Assembly (NCBI GenBank): GCA_963796195.1
Contig: CAWCKS010000017.1
Coordinates: 1 to 64,000, forward strand
Direction: 5' to 3'
Source: CAWCKS01 sp963796195
Lineage (GTDB): Bacteria; Pseudomonadota; Alphaproteobacteria; Rhizobiales; Xanthobacteraceae
DNA: 64,000 nt
Numbering within the stretch: position 1 is the first letter of the stretch; each line of letters opens with the position of its first letter. Below, piece by piece: positions 48,245 through 58,648 of the stretch. The notes beneath the pieces were generated by a model, which was given only the letters and a program-made list of their open reading frames with translations, was not told the DNA's origin and did no database searches. The translations under genes and the position numbers were made by a program.

Positions 48245-48725
48245 GGCCGATCGCCTTCTTGAACAGGGCCTCATCCGTCACGATGGCGTCGACGATCGGC
48301 TGCGAAATGTCGAGGCCGTGCACCTGAAGCATTTCGCTTTCCGCGCTGGTGGGCGAGGTCCCTGGCTGAAGACTCTGATAAACGAGAAATGCGTTGCGGG
48401 CGGTGCCGGGCGGTAAGGTCAAGGGGACGGCAACGAACCCAGGACGCAAATCGAGACGCGGCATGAGCGCACGCCGAGCAACATCCACGCCCGCGATGAT
48501 CGAGCAGCTCAGGAAGCGAAGGCTGAGTTTGGCAAGCCCGGCAAGACGCGGACGGAGCGCGGTAGGCGGCAGCAGCGAAAGGCTGATCAACAGCGCGACC
48601 GCGGAAGCCACCAAGCCAACCGGAAAATTATCTTCCTTCCAACCCGCGATCATGAGCCAAACGCCCAGGAAGAAGACGAAGCGCGCGCAAAACGCCGATG
48701 TTATCGAAGGTGGGCGGAGGGACAT
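48237..48725 (-). CDS. mnhE: Mrp antiporter subunit MnhE
   Basis: 162 aa. Two N-terminal helices, then ALMPRLDLRPGFVAVPLTLP, then a soluble C-terminal domain with the SAESEMLQVHGLDI stretch, as in MnhE/PhaE. It is the first gene of the minus-strand Mrp cluster; the Shine-Dalgarno sequence is weak. Order E-F-G-(DUF4040/B)-C-D-D' differs from the classical A-to-G order and resembles compact Mrp/Mbh-type operons. Intact. Likely role: Na+/H+ exchange and pH homeostasis. Confidence 0.85.
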   Translation of the reverse strand: MSLRPPSITSAFCARFVFFLGVWLMIAGWKEDNFPVGLVASAVALLISLSLLPPTALRPRLAGLAKLSLRFLSCSIIAGVDVARRALMPRLDLRPGFVAVPLTLPPGTARNAFLVYQSLQPGTSPTSAESEMLQVHGLDISQPIVDAIVTDEALFKKAIGHE

Positions 48726-49030
48726 CGAACTCGGTCGCTTCTTGAATGGCTCACTCTCCGCGATGCAGATTCAGGCTAACATCCTCGCGTATAAGCGGCA
48801 ACGCTTTTGTTGCCGAGAGCGACGTGAGCTTGATTCCCGGGACCTTCACCATCGCGACCGCGCAAAAAACTCCGGCATGCTCGCCGATGCCTTCGGGTGT
48901 CATTCGCCAGTTGATGTAACCGCGCCGGCATAGACCTTATCAATCAAGCTCGGGCTTCGAGGCGTGTTGCATTGGCCGCCGCCAATTGAGAGATGTCAAA
49001 TAGGGTGATATCCTGTCAGGGGTCAGGGCG
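48726..49030. other. divergent intergenic region with a small unassigned minus frame
   Basis: A 50-codon minus-strand frame (48751-48903, starting MTPEGIGEHAGVFCAVAMVK) is open and in a reasonable composition, but I do not recognise it and it has no clear Shine-Dalgarno sequence. It could be the remnant of a further gene ahead of mnhE. The remaining bases should include the promoters of mnhE and of the plus-strand hydrolase. Confidence 0.3.
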
Positions 49031-50096
49031 GTGAGTGATCGTGTGAACGGCAGGGTTCGCTTGTTGACTGCAGCGACTATAGCGTCCGCGATTTTTTGTT
49101 GCGGGTGCAGTGGTCGACTAGCGCAGGGCGCATTGGTACCGGTCGCGGAGGTCGACGCAGAAGGGATCTCGCTTGTCCCCGTGCTCGTCGCGACAACACG
49201 AAGCCGATCCCCAGCCGATGCCGGTGAAATGTTCAACAGCAGGCAGGCGGAAGCGGTGTCGTACGCCGCGGTCACTGTTTCGATTCCCCCCGACATATTG
49301 CGAAGGACTGGCGAGGTGCAGTGGCCGACCTCCGTGCCAGGCGACCCTCGGCAAAGTTTTGTGACCGTTTCGGCGAACGTTCTGGATGAGCAATCCTTTG
49401 TCTCTGATCTTTCGGCGGCCACCAGACGCAACGGACGCGGCAAGGTGCTGGTCTTTGTTCATGGCTTCAACAATCGGTTCGATCAGGCCGTCTATCGGTT
49501 TGCACAAATCACTCATGATTCGGCGGCGCCCGCTGTTCCTGTCTTTATTCTCCTGGCCTTCGCGTGGCGTTGCAGGACTGCGCGCCTACCAGCAGGACCT
49601 GCAAAGCGCAAACGCCTCTCGCGACGCCATCGAGCACTTGCTCGACGCAATTGGGCGAAATTCAAATGTGCAGGAGGTCACGATCCTGTGCCATTCGATG
49701 GGTGTTCTCCCACGCTGGAAGCTCTCCACGCCAAGGCGCTACACGCCGGCAGGATCGGAAACAAGGTGAAGAACGTGATGCTTGTAGCGCCCGACCTGGA
49801 CATCGATCTCTTCAGGACACAGATGCGGGAAATGGGGAGCGCCAGACCTCGTTTTGCGTTACTCCGTGTCTCAGGACGACCTCGCCCTCAAATTGTCCGG
49901 ATCAATCTGGGGTGGAACAACACGGCTCGGCAAAGTCGATCCCGATCAGGAGCCCTACAAGACCGACTTTCGACGCGAGAACATTTTGGTCTTCGATTTG
50001 ACAGGCATGCGTGGACGCGCGCACTCGCGAGCGTTTCGAGAGGTTACCTCGGTCATGGGCATGATCGAACAACGTTTCGCCGAAGGCCAGCAGTGA
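49031..50096 (+). pseudogene. DUF900-type alpha/beta hydrolase lipoprotein, three frameshifts
   Basis: GTG start at 49031; lipoprotein signal with CCGC lipobox. The first frame gives VPVLVATTRSRSPADAGEMF and KVLVFVHGFNNRFDQAVYRF (the DUF900 oxyanion-hole region). Near 49545 a one-base change leads to LFSWPSRGVAGLRAYQQDLQ and the nucleophile LCHSMGV. Near 49706 the frame changes again (TLEALHAKALHAGRIGNKVK), and near 49855 once more (SVSQDDLALKLSGSIWGGTT) to the end at 50096. The family is a serine hydrolase anchored outside the inner membrane; the substrate is unknown. Confidence 0.7.
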
Positions 50097-50295
50097 CGGA
50101 CGTCAGCTCTGACTCCGAAGCCACCACTCAATGATATTCGGGGAAAATCCACGAAATCAAAGCGGTTCATGCTCCCGTCGGGGACCTCGGTAAAGACCTC
50201 CGCGACCAATTGCATGGCGTTGCGCTTCGCATGCTGTTAAAATGATGGCCTCACAACTTAAAAGATTGGAGGGGAGCAATGTCACACCGCGTCGG
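50097..50295. other. gap upstream of the small secreted-protein frame
   Basis: No gene recognised. It includes GGAGGGGAGCA at 50268-50278, directly before an ATG at 50279 that is one frame out from the signal peptide described next. Confidence 0.3.
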
Positions 50296-50601
50296 ATGGC
50301 AACTTCGGTATTCTTATTGGGACTGGCTATAACGTTGCCGCTCGCGGATGCACTTGCGCAACCTGCTTTGCGCGGCGCAGTCGTTGGCGGCATGGTAGGG
50401 GCCGCCGAGGCGCAGCTATCGGCGCAGCAACCGGCGCCGCTGTGGAGTCACAGGCGTTATTGGCACGGCCATCATGGTCATTGGCGCGGGCATAGTTTTA
50501 TTACTGGAGCCGCGGCAGTTGCTGGGTACGTACATCAAGCGGGAGATCGCATCAGGTATCGCATCGATATTGCCGCTGAGCCTGTTGACTGCCAATCGTG
50601 A
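50296..50601 (+). pseudogene. small Gly-rich exported protein, frameshifted
   Basis: An ATG at 50296 opens a signal peptide (TSVFLLGLAITLPLADALAQ) followed by the glycine-zipper-like ALRGAVVGGMVGAAEA. The expected repeat AAIGAATGAAV... is not continued; a His/Trp/Gly stretch (RYWHGHHGHWRGHSFI) follows. A strong Shine-Dalgarno sequence (GGAGGGG) serves a different ATG (50279) in another frame, so one indel at the 5' end and one inside the zipper are likely. Unknown function. Confidence 0.35.
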
Positions 50602-50952
50602 CTTCGCGCACCCGTTTGCAGTTGGTGCGCGAATGCGTTGTTGGGGAGGGTTCAGAAGCCCCTTTCATTCTCATGGAGGGGTCGTCTTATTACGGAGTTC
50701 GGCTTGCATGGCCTGAAGGCACGTAGCTGATTATCGGCAGAGACGCCGTTACCCAGTTGCGAAGCAACCGCGCGTTTCTCCGACGCTTGCGCATTAAGAC
50801 TTGCGCATTAAAAGACGGCTCGATCTTTCATCAGGCGCACGGCTTCAAGCCTGCACTCGCGTGCAAACATCTGGTTTTGAAACACCATAACTTGGTGTCT
50901 TCGGAAGCGGGTGCCGGCCGTCTTTTTGCAGCGGTAGCAGGCCTGAAAATGT
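50602..50952. other. gap without recognised gene
   Basis: No gene found on either strand. Confidence 0.35.
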
Positions 50953-51419
50953 TTATCGCAGCGTCAGTCTCGATACTCCAAGCGCCAGATTTACTCCGAC
51001 CTGGCCTTCAACCGACAGCGGCTGCAAGGAAATCGTGCGGTGGGATCCGCCGATGAGCACGTTGGCTCCCAGACCAACACCAAACGATGCGCTGCCGCTT
51101 GCTCCCACATAGCTTCCTCGCAGCGCGCCGCATCCCACGTGCGAGGTAGGCGCGAAGACGGCCCACACTAGCCTTCCGCCACCGGTAACGCCGACATCGA
51201 GCCCGACCCTGCCAATACTTCCGCTGTAATGCAGTGTCTCGCGGCATTCGAGCTAAAGACACACCGCAGATGCTGCAGCGAGCCGACAACCAATCCAACT
51301 CGCGGAGCGGCATCGCAGGTTAATCCGCCAACCCGAGCGGGTTGCGCCTGTGCGAAAGCGGGTGCCGTGAAGGCGACCATGGTCACGCAGAGAATGGCTG
51401 CAAAGCAGATTTTCCACAT
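50953..51419 (-). pseudogene. DUF992 exported protein, frameshifted
   Basis: The ATG at 51419 gives a signal peptide (FAAILCVTMVAFTAPAFAQA) and GGLTCDAAPRVGLVVGSLQH, the DUF992 N terminus with its conserved Cys. A shift near 51200 leads to VWAVFAPTSHVGCGALRGSY, then SASFGVGLGANVLIGGSHRT and SLQPLSVEGQVGVNLALGVS, ending at 50953. DUF992 proteins are small periplasmic or envelope proteins of unknown role, widespread in Rhizobiales. Confidence 0.7.
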
Positions 51420-51885
51420 TCGTCGTTCCAATCCTATTTTCCGCAATGTTTCTATTCTGGGGACCTGTGCGCGGCGCCTCAACTTACGCACCGGCTGCAA
51501 CGCTCAGCAAGTCTGCCCAAATCCAATCTTGCAGCCGTCTCGCCGGGATATTTTGGTCCGTCAGTCAAAAATCCGCCCAAACCGTTCGTAAAGACGCCGT
51601 TAGATCCCCCGCGTGAACAGTACCTAGTGTTGATCTAGACGACAGTCGCGCAAAAACCGCAAGAGAAGCTTCGCTGTTGGGAATAAATCCAAATCAGAGT
51701 TGCATAGGAAGTCAACGTTTTGAGCGGCGGCTATGAAGCCACTGCCATTCAGTGATCCAAGCTCTGGGCAATTTATCAGGCTGGCCAGAAACCCGCTCGC
51801 CAATTGCAACATCAAAGTCAGGGCGGACCGGCTTGGTTTCCCGTCGAAGCATCTGAACCACCGCGGTCCACGGGCGACATCTGAA
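51420..51885. other. gap without recognised gene
   Basis: No gene recognised. Confidence 0.35.
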
Positions 51886-52460
51886 TCAACCCTTGATCCA
51901 CTTTGCGATGTTGCTGCATTGCCAGCTCACACCTGCAACGGCCAGAACTATCGTCAACAACGCGGCAACACGCCGCCAGCGGCACGGTCAAAAAATCCGA
52001 CACCTGGGAGAATATGGTTCGCGCCTGTCATCACCATGGCCGCACCACTGACGGCAGATGCACCGATAACAAATAAGTCGAAGAATCGCGGCACAAGCAA
52101 GGCTCCGACTACGCCGCAGACTACTGCCAGTATTCTGCCAAAGAAGCCGCCAAACCAGCCATCGAGCCCAAAAGCGGCGGCCACAGAAAGGCCGAACAGG
52201 ATGCCACCGGAAACGCCGAGCAAAATGCGCCGATAGGGCTCAAGAATATAAGACGCGGCGCCAAGAATAAGCGCACCGGCAATTCCGAGGACAATCGCAG
52301 TCGTCCCAACATCCCCAGTAAATGCCCGACCCAGCATAAGACCGACGTCGAAACCGACTAGGGCATAGAGTAGCGGAAGCCACGCATAGAACATGAAAAG
52401 GCCGAAAGCCATGATCGCGAGCCCAGTCAATATCATCAGCAGCCCAATCGCGAGCGACAT
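51886..52460 (-). pseudogene. DUF4203-like multi-pass membrane protein, C terminus frameshifted
   Basis: ATG at 52460 after GAGGAG. About six closely spaced hydrophobic helices with glycine-rich turns (LLYALVGFDVGLMLGRAFTG, GGILFGLSVAAAFGLDG, GRILAVVCGVVGALLVPRFF). The written frame ends at 51954 (GGVLPRC), but a one-base shift near 51965 reads LLTIVLAVAGVSWQCSNIAK and ends at 51886, a better membrane end. The likely family is the DUF4203/TMEM198 group. Unknown function. Confidence 0.5.
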
Positions 52461-52617
52461 GAATACTCCTCACCTCAATCAATCCGCGTATAACTTGACT
52501 CGACAGAGAATGCTGCAGCGTTGCAAGTCAAGCTGAAGGTCATTGATTGAAATACAATCGTACAGTGAGTTAGCTTATAGCTTTTCGCAATCAAAAATCA
52601 GATTGAAGTTTGATGTC

Positions 52618-53170
52618 ATGGCGACCTTAGCCTTGCAATCCGAGCGATCGAGCGTCTGGTGGATCTTCCTGCTCCAGGGTTTCGCCGGAATTTTCTTGGG
52701 ATTGATGTTAATCACCGCACCCAGCGCTACGCTCGTCTCGCTCGTGACGTTTCTTGGCGTCTTCTTTCTGATGAATGGCATGCTTTCGCTTGTGCAAATG
52801 TTTGTCGATCGCTCTGTCCCGTGGATTTGGTCTCTTCTTATCGGAATCTCTGGTATCGCCGCCGGTGTCTTGATCATAAGACACCCATTGGCTGCTGCAC
52901 TGACATTGCCAACGATAATTGTCATCATCTTTGGCGTGGAAGGACTAGTGATGGGCGTACTCGAAATCATCGGCGGATTTCGCAGGCGGCGGGATCGGCT
53001 CGTTCATTCGAGGCGCCTTCAATTTGCTCATCGCGCTGCTATTGCTCAGTTCTCCTTTGACAGCGGCACTTGCGGTACCACTCGTGTTTGGCGTGCTTCT
53101 TCTCGTGGAGGGAGTGGCGCTCATTATATTGGCGTTTCGCCTCCGAACTCTAAAGCCGCAGGCCGCGTGA
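52618..53170 (+). pseudogene. HdeD-family membrane protein, frameshifted
   Basis: From the ATG at 52618: helices with QGFAGIFLGLMLITAPSATL, VTFLGVFFLMNGMLSLVQMF, SLLIGISGIAAGVLIIRHPL and FGVEGLVMGVLEIIGGF (HdeD/DUF308 fold). Near 52985 one base is gained or lost, and the rest, GSFIRGAFNLLIALLLLSSP, then AVPLVFGVLLLVEGVALIIL, continues in the next frame to the TGA at 53168-53170. HdeD proteins are linked to acid resistance in enterobacteria; in rhizobia the role is unknown. Confidence 0.75.
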
Positions 53171-53272
53171 TCATGGTGCGGACCGTAAGCGGCGGCCCGA
53201 GGTTGAGTTGGATCAATATTTTGAACGCGGTCGCAGGTTCCGGTTAGAGGGGTTGAGAAGAGCCGATCCCTT

Positions 53273-53671
53273 TCAGGGCCATAGGCCACGCATACAGTGC
53301 GCGTAGGCTTTGTCGAAGAGCATAGATTTTAGAAACTGTCGCGACCTATCGGCGGCGCGGCGCCCCCTGATGCGGAGAGCGTCGTCCCAGACGCCGCCCG
53401 AATAACGGAGAGAGTAATCCTCTGCATAAGCGCGGCAACTAGCCGATGATTGGGCGAAAGAGGTTGTGATCGATAGCGTCGATCCAAGAGCCGCTAAACA
53501 CGCCACGCAAACCAACTTTCGCCAGCCCCAGTTTTGGCTTGTCAAACTACTCGTCCTTCTGAAGGTCGCAAGCCGACCAATGGGCGCTTCGGCGCTTTTG
53601 AACAACCAATTTGCACTCGGTTCAAGGTAAAAGCTATCATTGGAATGTGCAGCTTCGACAGAAAAGGTCAC
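53273..53671 (-). CDS. small exported protein of unknown family
   Basis: A hydrophobic signal-like segment (VCVACLAALGSTLSITTSFA) followed by QSSASCRAYAEDYSLRYSGG. The ending DKAYAHCMRGLWP with its Cys is reminiscent of small rhizobial periplasmic proteins that have a Gly-zipper between these parts; that middle appears replaced or deleted. The long N-terminal extension before the signal segment is probably not translated, and the true start may be near 53530-53590. Confidence 0.4.
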   Translation of the reverse strand: MTFSVEAAHSNDSFYLEPSANWLFKSAEAPIGRLATFRRTSSLTSQNWGWRKLVCVACLAALGSTLSITTSFAQSSASCRAYAEDYSLRYSGGVWDDALRIRGRRAADRSRQFLKSMLFDKAYAHCMRGLWP

Positions 53672-54245
53672 ATATCCGTACGTGTATGAGACACGAGTTC
53701 CGCGTCGTGGCGCTGCAATTAGCCCAGATGCATCGCGTCAGCCCCTCATATTTATAGACCCGCGAGCTCGATTTGAATCAATTGGCGCCATTTGTCGTTA
53801 GCAAAATGGCTTTCGATGCTCCGAGAGCAATCGGGCTTTGCATCCCGCTCTCATGCAAACCCGGCTCACTGGCACCGCTGCAAGAGGCGTTGGACGTCGA
53901 GCACACTCACGGCAGGCGTTTCAATCTGCAAAGGCAGCCTTCGCGAAAAAAATCTAAGGACCTGCCCCTCATACACAACTCGCGAGCTCAATGCCGCGAT
54001 GAATGCGAGCTTCGCGCGCCGCTCGACTGCGCTCGACACGTGTCTCAAGACCGGTGCTCGACGCCATTGATCGCGTCGCGACTCTTCTGGAGACGAGTAC
54101 TGATTTTCCTAAGGCCAACTGTCCGAAAGAGATCGGATATGGTGTCACGTTGCGGTGAACCCGCGCCTGGGGGACGTCGTGGACGACTGCACGGACGTTG
54201 GGCGCCACACAGCCGCACCAACATGGACCAAAAAAGCAATGGACC
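53672..54245. other. gap between small exported gene and porin terminator
   Basis: Several overlapping open frames on both strands but none with a recognised family; short stretches such as ARRSTALDTCLKTGARRH could be debris of a gene. Nothing firm is called. Confidence 0.35.
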
Positions 54246-54283
54246 AAAAAAGCAAAACCCCCGGCGGTCTCCCGCCGGGGGCC
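54246..54283 (-). terminator. rho-independent terminator of the porin gene
   Basis: A perfect 10-bp stem (CCCCCGGCGG at 54258-54267 and CCGCCGGGGG at 54272-54281) with a TCTC loop. Read on the minus strand it is followed by TTTTGCTTTTTT (complement of 54246-54257). It starts 34 bases after the porin stop codon at 54315. Strong, canonical terminator. Confidence 0.9.
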
Positions 54284-54314
54284 TTGGAAAGACTACGCCG
54301 TCAGGCGTCGACGA

Positions 54315-55895
54315 TCAGAAGTAACGACGGACGGTGAACAGACCCGACACGATCGCACTGTCATGCAGCCAGTAGCTCGCGTTCGGCTTGAAGGGATCTG
54401 CAGTGGTGCCGGTGTAGAGCTGGCCGTTGAGAGAGGAATGGTGGAACGAGGCCAGCACCTCAGCGCCAAGCGTGAAGTCCTTAACCGGAGTCCACACCGT
54501 ACGCGAACCGACTAGCCCGACCTCGTAGTTGTTGTTGCAAACGCCCCCGCTCAGTCGCGAGACCAGCGTGTTGTTTAACAACGTAGCACCAGCGCCGCCC
54601 ATCGACGAGTTGCAGATGATGGCGTTGGCGGTCGCGTTGTATCTAAAGGTTCCATAGCCGGCGTACAGACTGCTGTTCCAGTTCGCGTTCCAGTTATGGT
54701 TGTACCCAATGCGGGCACCGTACGTGGTCGTCAGCTGCAGGGCAGTGCCAGCAGCGTACACGTTGTCGAAGCCAAAGCCCATGTTCAGCGACTGGTACGC
54801 GCCAACCGGCACGCTGCTGTACGCGAACTGCGCCGGATTGCCGGTCAGGCCGCCGTTGTAGCTGTAGGTATAGGCCGACGCACCCAGGGCGTACGAACCA
54901 TCAACAAAGAAGTAGTCGCCGGTTCCCCAGGGAGAGTTGAGCTTGATGCCCGCGTCCACTGCGCCACCCCACTTGTCGTTCGGGTGACCGGTCAGCTCGG
55001 TTCCGCCATAGTACAGCGCATGGTTCTCATGCAACGCACCCGAGACCTGGAACGTACCCCAAGCCTGGTCGACACGGAGCTGGCCGACGATGTCGGGCAT
55101 CCGCGTGCCACCATACGAGTTCGCTGGACTCCCGCCTGGTGTGGCCATTAGGCCAGCAGCACCAAGACCTAACAGTGCGTTCTGCAAAGCGACGTTGGCG
55201 TTCGTCACGAGAACGCCAGTGAACGGATTGACCGTTCCGACGATTGTGCCGCCATTGAAGGTCTCGCGCTGGCTGGCCTGCTTCGCCTCTTCGATCGACA
55301 ACGTAGCCGAGACACCATTGCCGAACTGGTAGGTGTACTGAGTGACCATGCGGCCGCCCGCCCAGTCAGCATTGCCCAAGGTTCCGCTGGCGTTGTATGT
55401 GGTGCCGTAGTTCCAAGGCATCGTGAACGCCGAGTCAGGCGCACGACCGATCAGGAATCCGCCCCACTGGATGAAGCCGATATCGACGCCGAGTGTCTGG
55501 ATCGCACCACCGCTGCCGATCGGGGTCGAGTATTCCCAACGGATCACAGAGTACGTACGCAGGGTGCCGTACTCGGTCTGGGTACGAACGTCGGTGTGCA
55601 TGAACACACGTTGACGAGCGTAGATGTAGTCCGACGAGCGATCCTGGAACACCTGATTGGCGCCCCAGTTCTGCACGCCGACGTTATTGCCAAATCCATA
55701 TTCAGAACGGAGGTGACCGCCGATCCGAATGCAGGTGTCAGTGCCGGGTATGTAATAGAACCCGATACCGTACAGGGAGCAGATCTTCACGTATTCGACC
55801 GCCTTGGCCTTCACGGGAAGATCGGCTGCCTGTGCTCCAGCCGTTGCGACGAGACCCGCCGCCGAAGCCAGGAGAAGGCTCTTAACCATCTTCAT
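54315..55895 (-). CDS. Porin_2-family outer-membrane porin (Bradyrhizobium/Rhodopseudomonas type)
   Basis: 526 aa, Shine-Dalgarno TTGGAGG nine bases before the ATG. A signal peptide of about 23 residues (VKSLLLASAAGLVATAGAQA) is followed by the mature start ADLPVKAKAVEYVKICSLYG, containing the conserved Cys and Tyr. The first strand is GGHLRSEYGFGN, and the last residues end in Phe (FTVRRYF), the beta-barrel assembly signal. The sequence is rich in Gly, Asn and Tyr with alternating strands and FYYIPGTDTCIRIGG, typical of rhizobial Porin_2 general porins. The gene has its own terminator. Intact, with coding style of a highly expressed gene. Confidence 0.92.
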   Translation of the reverse strand: MKMVKSLLLASAAGLVATAGAQAADLPVKAKAVEYVKICSLYGIGFYYIPGTDTCIRIGGHLRSEYGFGNNVGVQNWGANQVFQDRSSDYIYARQRVFMHTDVRTQTEYGTLRTYSVIRWEYSTPIGSGGAIQTLGVDIGFIQWGGFLIGRAPDSAFTMPWNYGTTYNASGTLGNADWAGGRMVTQYTYQFGNGVSATLSIEEAKQASQRETFNGGTIVGTVNPFTGVLVTNANVALQNALLGLGAAGLMATPGGSPANSYGGTRMPDIVGQLRVDQAWGTFQVSGALHENHALYYGGTELTGHPNDKWGGAVDAGIKLNSPWGTGDYFFVDGSYALGASAYTYSYNGGLTGNPAQFAYSSVPVGAYQSLNMGFGFDNVYAAGTALQLTTTYGARIGYNHNWNANWNSSLYAGYGTFRYNATANAIICNSSMGGAGATLLNNTLVSRLSGGVCNNNYEVGLVGSRTVWTPVKDFTLGAEVLASFHHSSLNGQLYTGTTADPFKPNASYWLHDSAIVSGLFTVRRYF

Positions 55896-56596
55896 TTAAA
55901 CCTCCAAGTTTGCTCTACGGGAGGGTTCCGGCTCCGCTTGGTGCTAACGCACCTCAAGGACAGTTCCCTTAGTTCCCCTGACCATCCAGTCGCTTCGCGC
56001 TTTTTAGGACACCCCCGCATCAGCGCGAGCGACTTGTAGCGAAACCCCCAGACGGGACGACTTCGGGATGCCCCCCTCCGCCGCACCCGAACCATTACCC
56101 AAGGTCCTTGCACAGGCAATAAAAGAGCGCCGCAAAAGCGATCGCTACGAAGCGTTTTTGGCCATGTGTTGCACAAATAACACTCGCATCGCCGCCGCCA
56201 GACCCTGGTAACTTATTGACAATAAGAAAGATTTTCGAACGCCCCGATCAGCGAGCATAGCTCGAAGCGAGCGTCGGTTTGCGGCAGCCTGTTGAACAAT
56301 TCGGCTGTGAAAATCGAATCGGAGTACCCCCGATTCCTGATCTAAGTCGCCCCTTTCCGGCGCACCTCGAAGGCAAAAATGGGCCCTTCGGCGGGGCACC
56401 ACAACCTGCGGTGACGGAATCGGCGCTTCCGCCAAACCTCGGACGTTTCAGGGGAAAGGGAAGTCGCTTCCGGCGTCGTCGCTGCCGGTCTGCCTATCCG
56501 GCGAGCAGTCCGCTCACGTTTGGGGGCCGCCGCCTCGGGCTGCCCCGCCCATCGAATCCGACCGTGTGCCAGGAGACCGCGAACTGACAGCACCGC
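55896..56596. other. porin upstream region and adjacent gap
   Basis: About 700 bases between the minus-strand porin and the plus-strand fragment at 56597. The stretch 56140-56240 on the minus strand contains SYQGLAAAMRVLFVQHMAK, an open stretch that I often associate with C-terminal ends of unrelated small genes upstream of porins, but I cannot name it. The remaining part holds no recognisable gene. Confidence 0.35.
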
Positions 56597-57019
56597 TTGA
56601 AGGGCCCGGTGGAAGGATTTCGCACGCAGAGGGGTTCGGCAGCAGCGCAAGCGCCGCTCGCGATGCTGTCGTGGGTCATCGGCGCCGCGGTGTTCTTCCC
56701 GACATCGCTGCTGTCAGGCTTCGACATCATCAACGGTGACCCGGCCGACGGCGAACTGATCGTCTATGCGCACGAGCATCTGTTTCGCCGGCTCGAGGGC
56801 CCGGCCAGCTTCCGCTCGCCGGCGTTCTTCTACCCGCAACCCGACGTGCTCGGTTACACCGACGCATTCATGCTCGTTCTGTTGCCGTATGCGGGATTGC
56901 GGCTCACCGGCGACGATCCATTCTTCAGCATGCAATTGCTGGCGATCGCGCTTTCCGCGTTGTGCTTCTTCTGCACGTTCCCGCCTGCGCCCTGGGGCAG
57001 CGAGAAATCCTGCTGTTAA
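56597..57019 (+). pseudogene. multi-pass membrane protein N-terminal fragment (glycosyltransferase-like)
   Basis: Probably starts at ATG 56663 (MLSWVIGAAVFFPTSLLSGF), with DGELIVYAHEHLFRRLEGPA and FFYPQPDVLGYTDAFMLVLL. This is the N-terminal portion of large membrane proteins of the GT39/YfhO-like type, where a conserved acidic stretch (FDIINGDPADGEL) faces the periplasm. The frame ends after about 120 residues (CCFFCTF..., stop 57017-57019), so more than three quarters of a normal protein of this kind is missing. Truncated remnant beside the TPR-glycosyltransferase gene. Confidence 0.45.
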
Positions 57020-57096
57020 TGCAGGGCAATTCGGCTATCTGTGGCGCCGCAGCCCGCGCGATCCAAGGAACTGAAGGACAAGGGAACTGACAACAT

Positions 57097-58648
57097 ATGG
57101 GATTCGGCGTCGAACTCGACCAGGCGAACACGCTGCTCGGCGCCGGCCGTACGCCTGAGGCGATCGCGCTGTTGTCGCGCGTCGTTGCAAAACGGCCGCG
57201 CGAAGCGCGCGCGCTGCACATGCTCGGCGTCGCCCACGCCCAGCGCGGCGAGCACGCCCAGGCCGAGCAGCTGCTACAGCGCGCGAGGCGCGAGGCGCCG
57301 CGCGACGCTTACGTTCTCACCGACCTCGCCACGCTGCTCGTGATGACCGACCGCTCCGCCGAGGCCTTGCCGTTGCTCGACAAGGCGCTGACGCAGCAAC
57401 CGGAACTACGGCAAGCTTCGTTCTATCGCGGCGTTGCGCTGAAGAATCTCAACCGGCCGCAGGAAGCGCTCGATATCTTCGACAAGCTAGCCGCTGCCGA
57501 GCCGACAAATCCGCTCTATCGACACAACCGTGCATCGTTGCTGCTGCGGTTCGGAAGGTTTGAGGAAGCCGAAGCCGACACCGATCGTTTGCTGAGATTG
57601 CAACCATCGTCTGCGCCGGCGCTTCTGCTGAAGGGCCTCACAACAATGAACCGCGGAAACCTCGCCGGCGCGCTTGACATCTTCGAGCGCGTGGTCGCGC
57701 GCGAACCCGGATACGCGGAGGCCGTTTACAATCGCGGATTTCTTCGAACTCCTGACCGGCGAGATGGCAGCCGGCTGGATCGACTATGAGAGTCGGTGGA
57801 AACGACCAACCTCATCGAAGGTCGGACCGCAACTCAACGTACCGCACTGGTCCGGGGAACCGCTGCAAGGACGATCCATCCTCGTCTACGCGGAGCAAGG
57901 ATTGGGCGACATCTTCATGTGCTGCAGATTCCTGCTCCGTTTGCTCGACCAGGGCGCCGAGGTCCTGTTTTTCGGCGCCGGAGAACTGTCTCGGTTGCTA
58001 CAGAGCATGAGCGCATCCATCCGCTATGTTGACAAGGTACCCGATCGAGTTCCTGATTTTCAAATCGCGCTGATGAGCCTGCCATACAGGCTCAAGGCCG
58101 ATCTCGGGAACCTGCCGTCCCACGTGCCGTATCTGTTCGCCGATCCGGATCGAACAGCGCACTGGAGGGGTGTCTTGGGTCCCGACGGGTTCAAGATCGG
58201 TATCAACTGGCAGGGAAACCCGGACGCCGAGGTCGATCTTGGACGATCAATTCCGTTGCGCGAGTTCTATCCCTTGTCGCAAATTCCTGGGGTCCGTTTG
58301 ATCGGCCTGCAGAAACACGCCGGCCTCGGTCAGCTCGCGAATTTGCCGTCCGGCATGAAGGTCGAGATGCTGGAGAGTTCTGGCACCGATGGCTTCATCG
58401 ACACGGCGGCCGTGATGCAAAACATGGACTTGATCGTGTCTTCGGACACATCGGTCGCCAACCTAGCGGGCGCGATGGGCCTGCGCGGCTGGATCGCTCT
58501 CAAGCATGTGCCTGACTGGCGTTGGCTCACTGAACGCACGGACAGCCCATGGTATCCGAGCCTAAGGCTATTCCGGCAGAAGACACCCGGCGAATGGTCG
58601 CCCGTGTTCGCCGACATAGCCACACGGCTCAAGGCGCACCTGCAATGA
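57097..58648 (+). pseudogene. TPR-repeat protein fused to a GT9-like glycosyltransferase domain, frameshifted
   Basis: N-terminal half: five to six tetratricopeptide repeats (for example ALTQQPELRQASFYRGVALK and EALDIFDKLAAAEPTNPLYR). The frame then loses phase near 57741 (one extra T) after EAVYNRGF, and the second half follows: ELLTGEMAAGWIDYESRW, GRSILVYAEQGLGDIFMCCR (GT-B first Rossmann region), FKIGINWQGNPDAEVDLGRS and LIVSSDTSVANLAGAMG, the nucleotide-binding SDTSVANLAG of GT9/heptosyltransferase-like enzymes. The stop at 58648 overlaps the next start as ATGA. The role is probably surface polysaccharide or glycan assembly. Confidence 0.75.
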
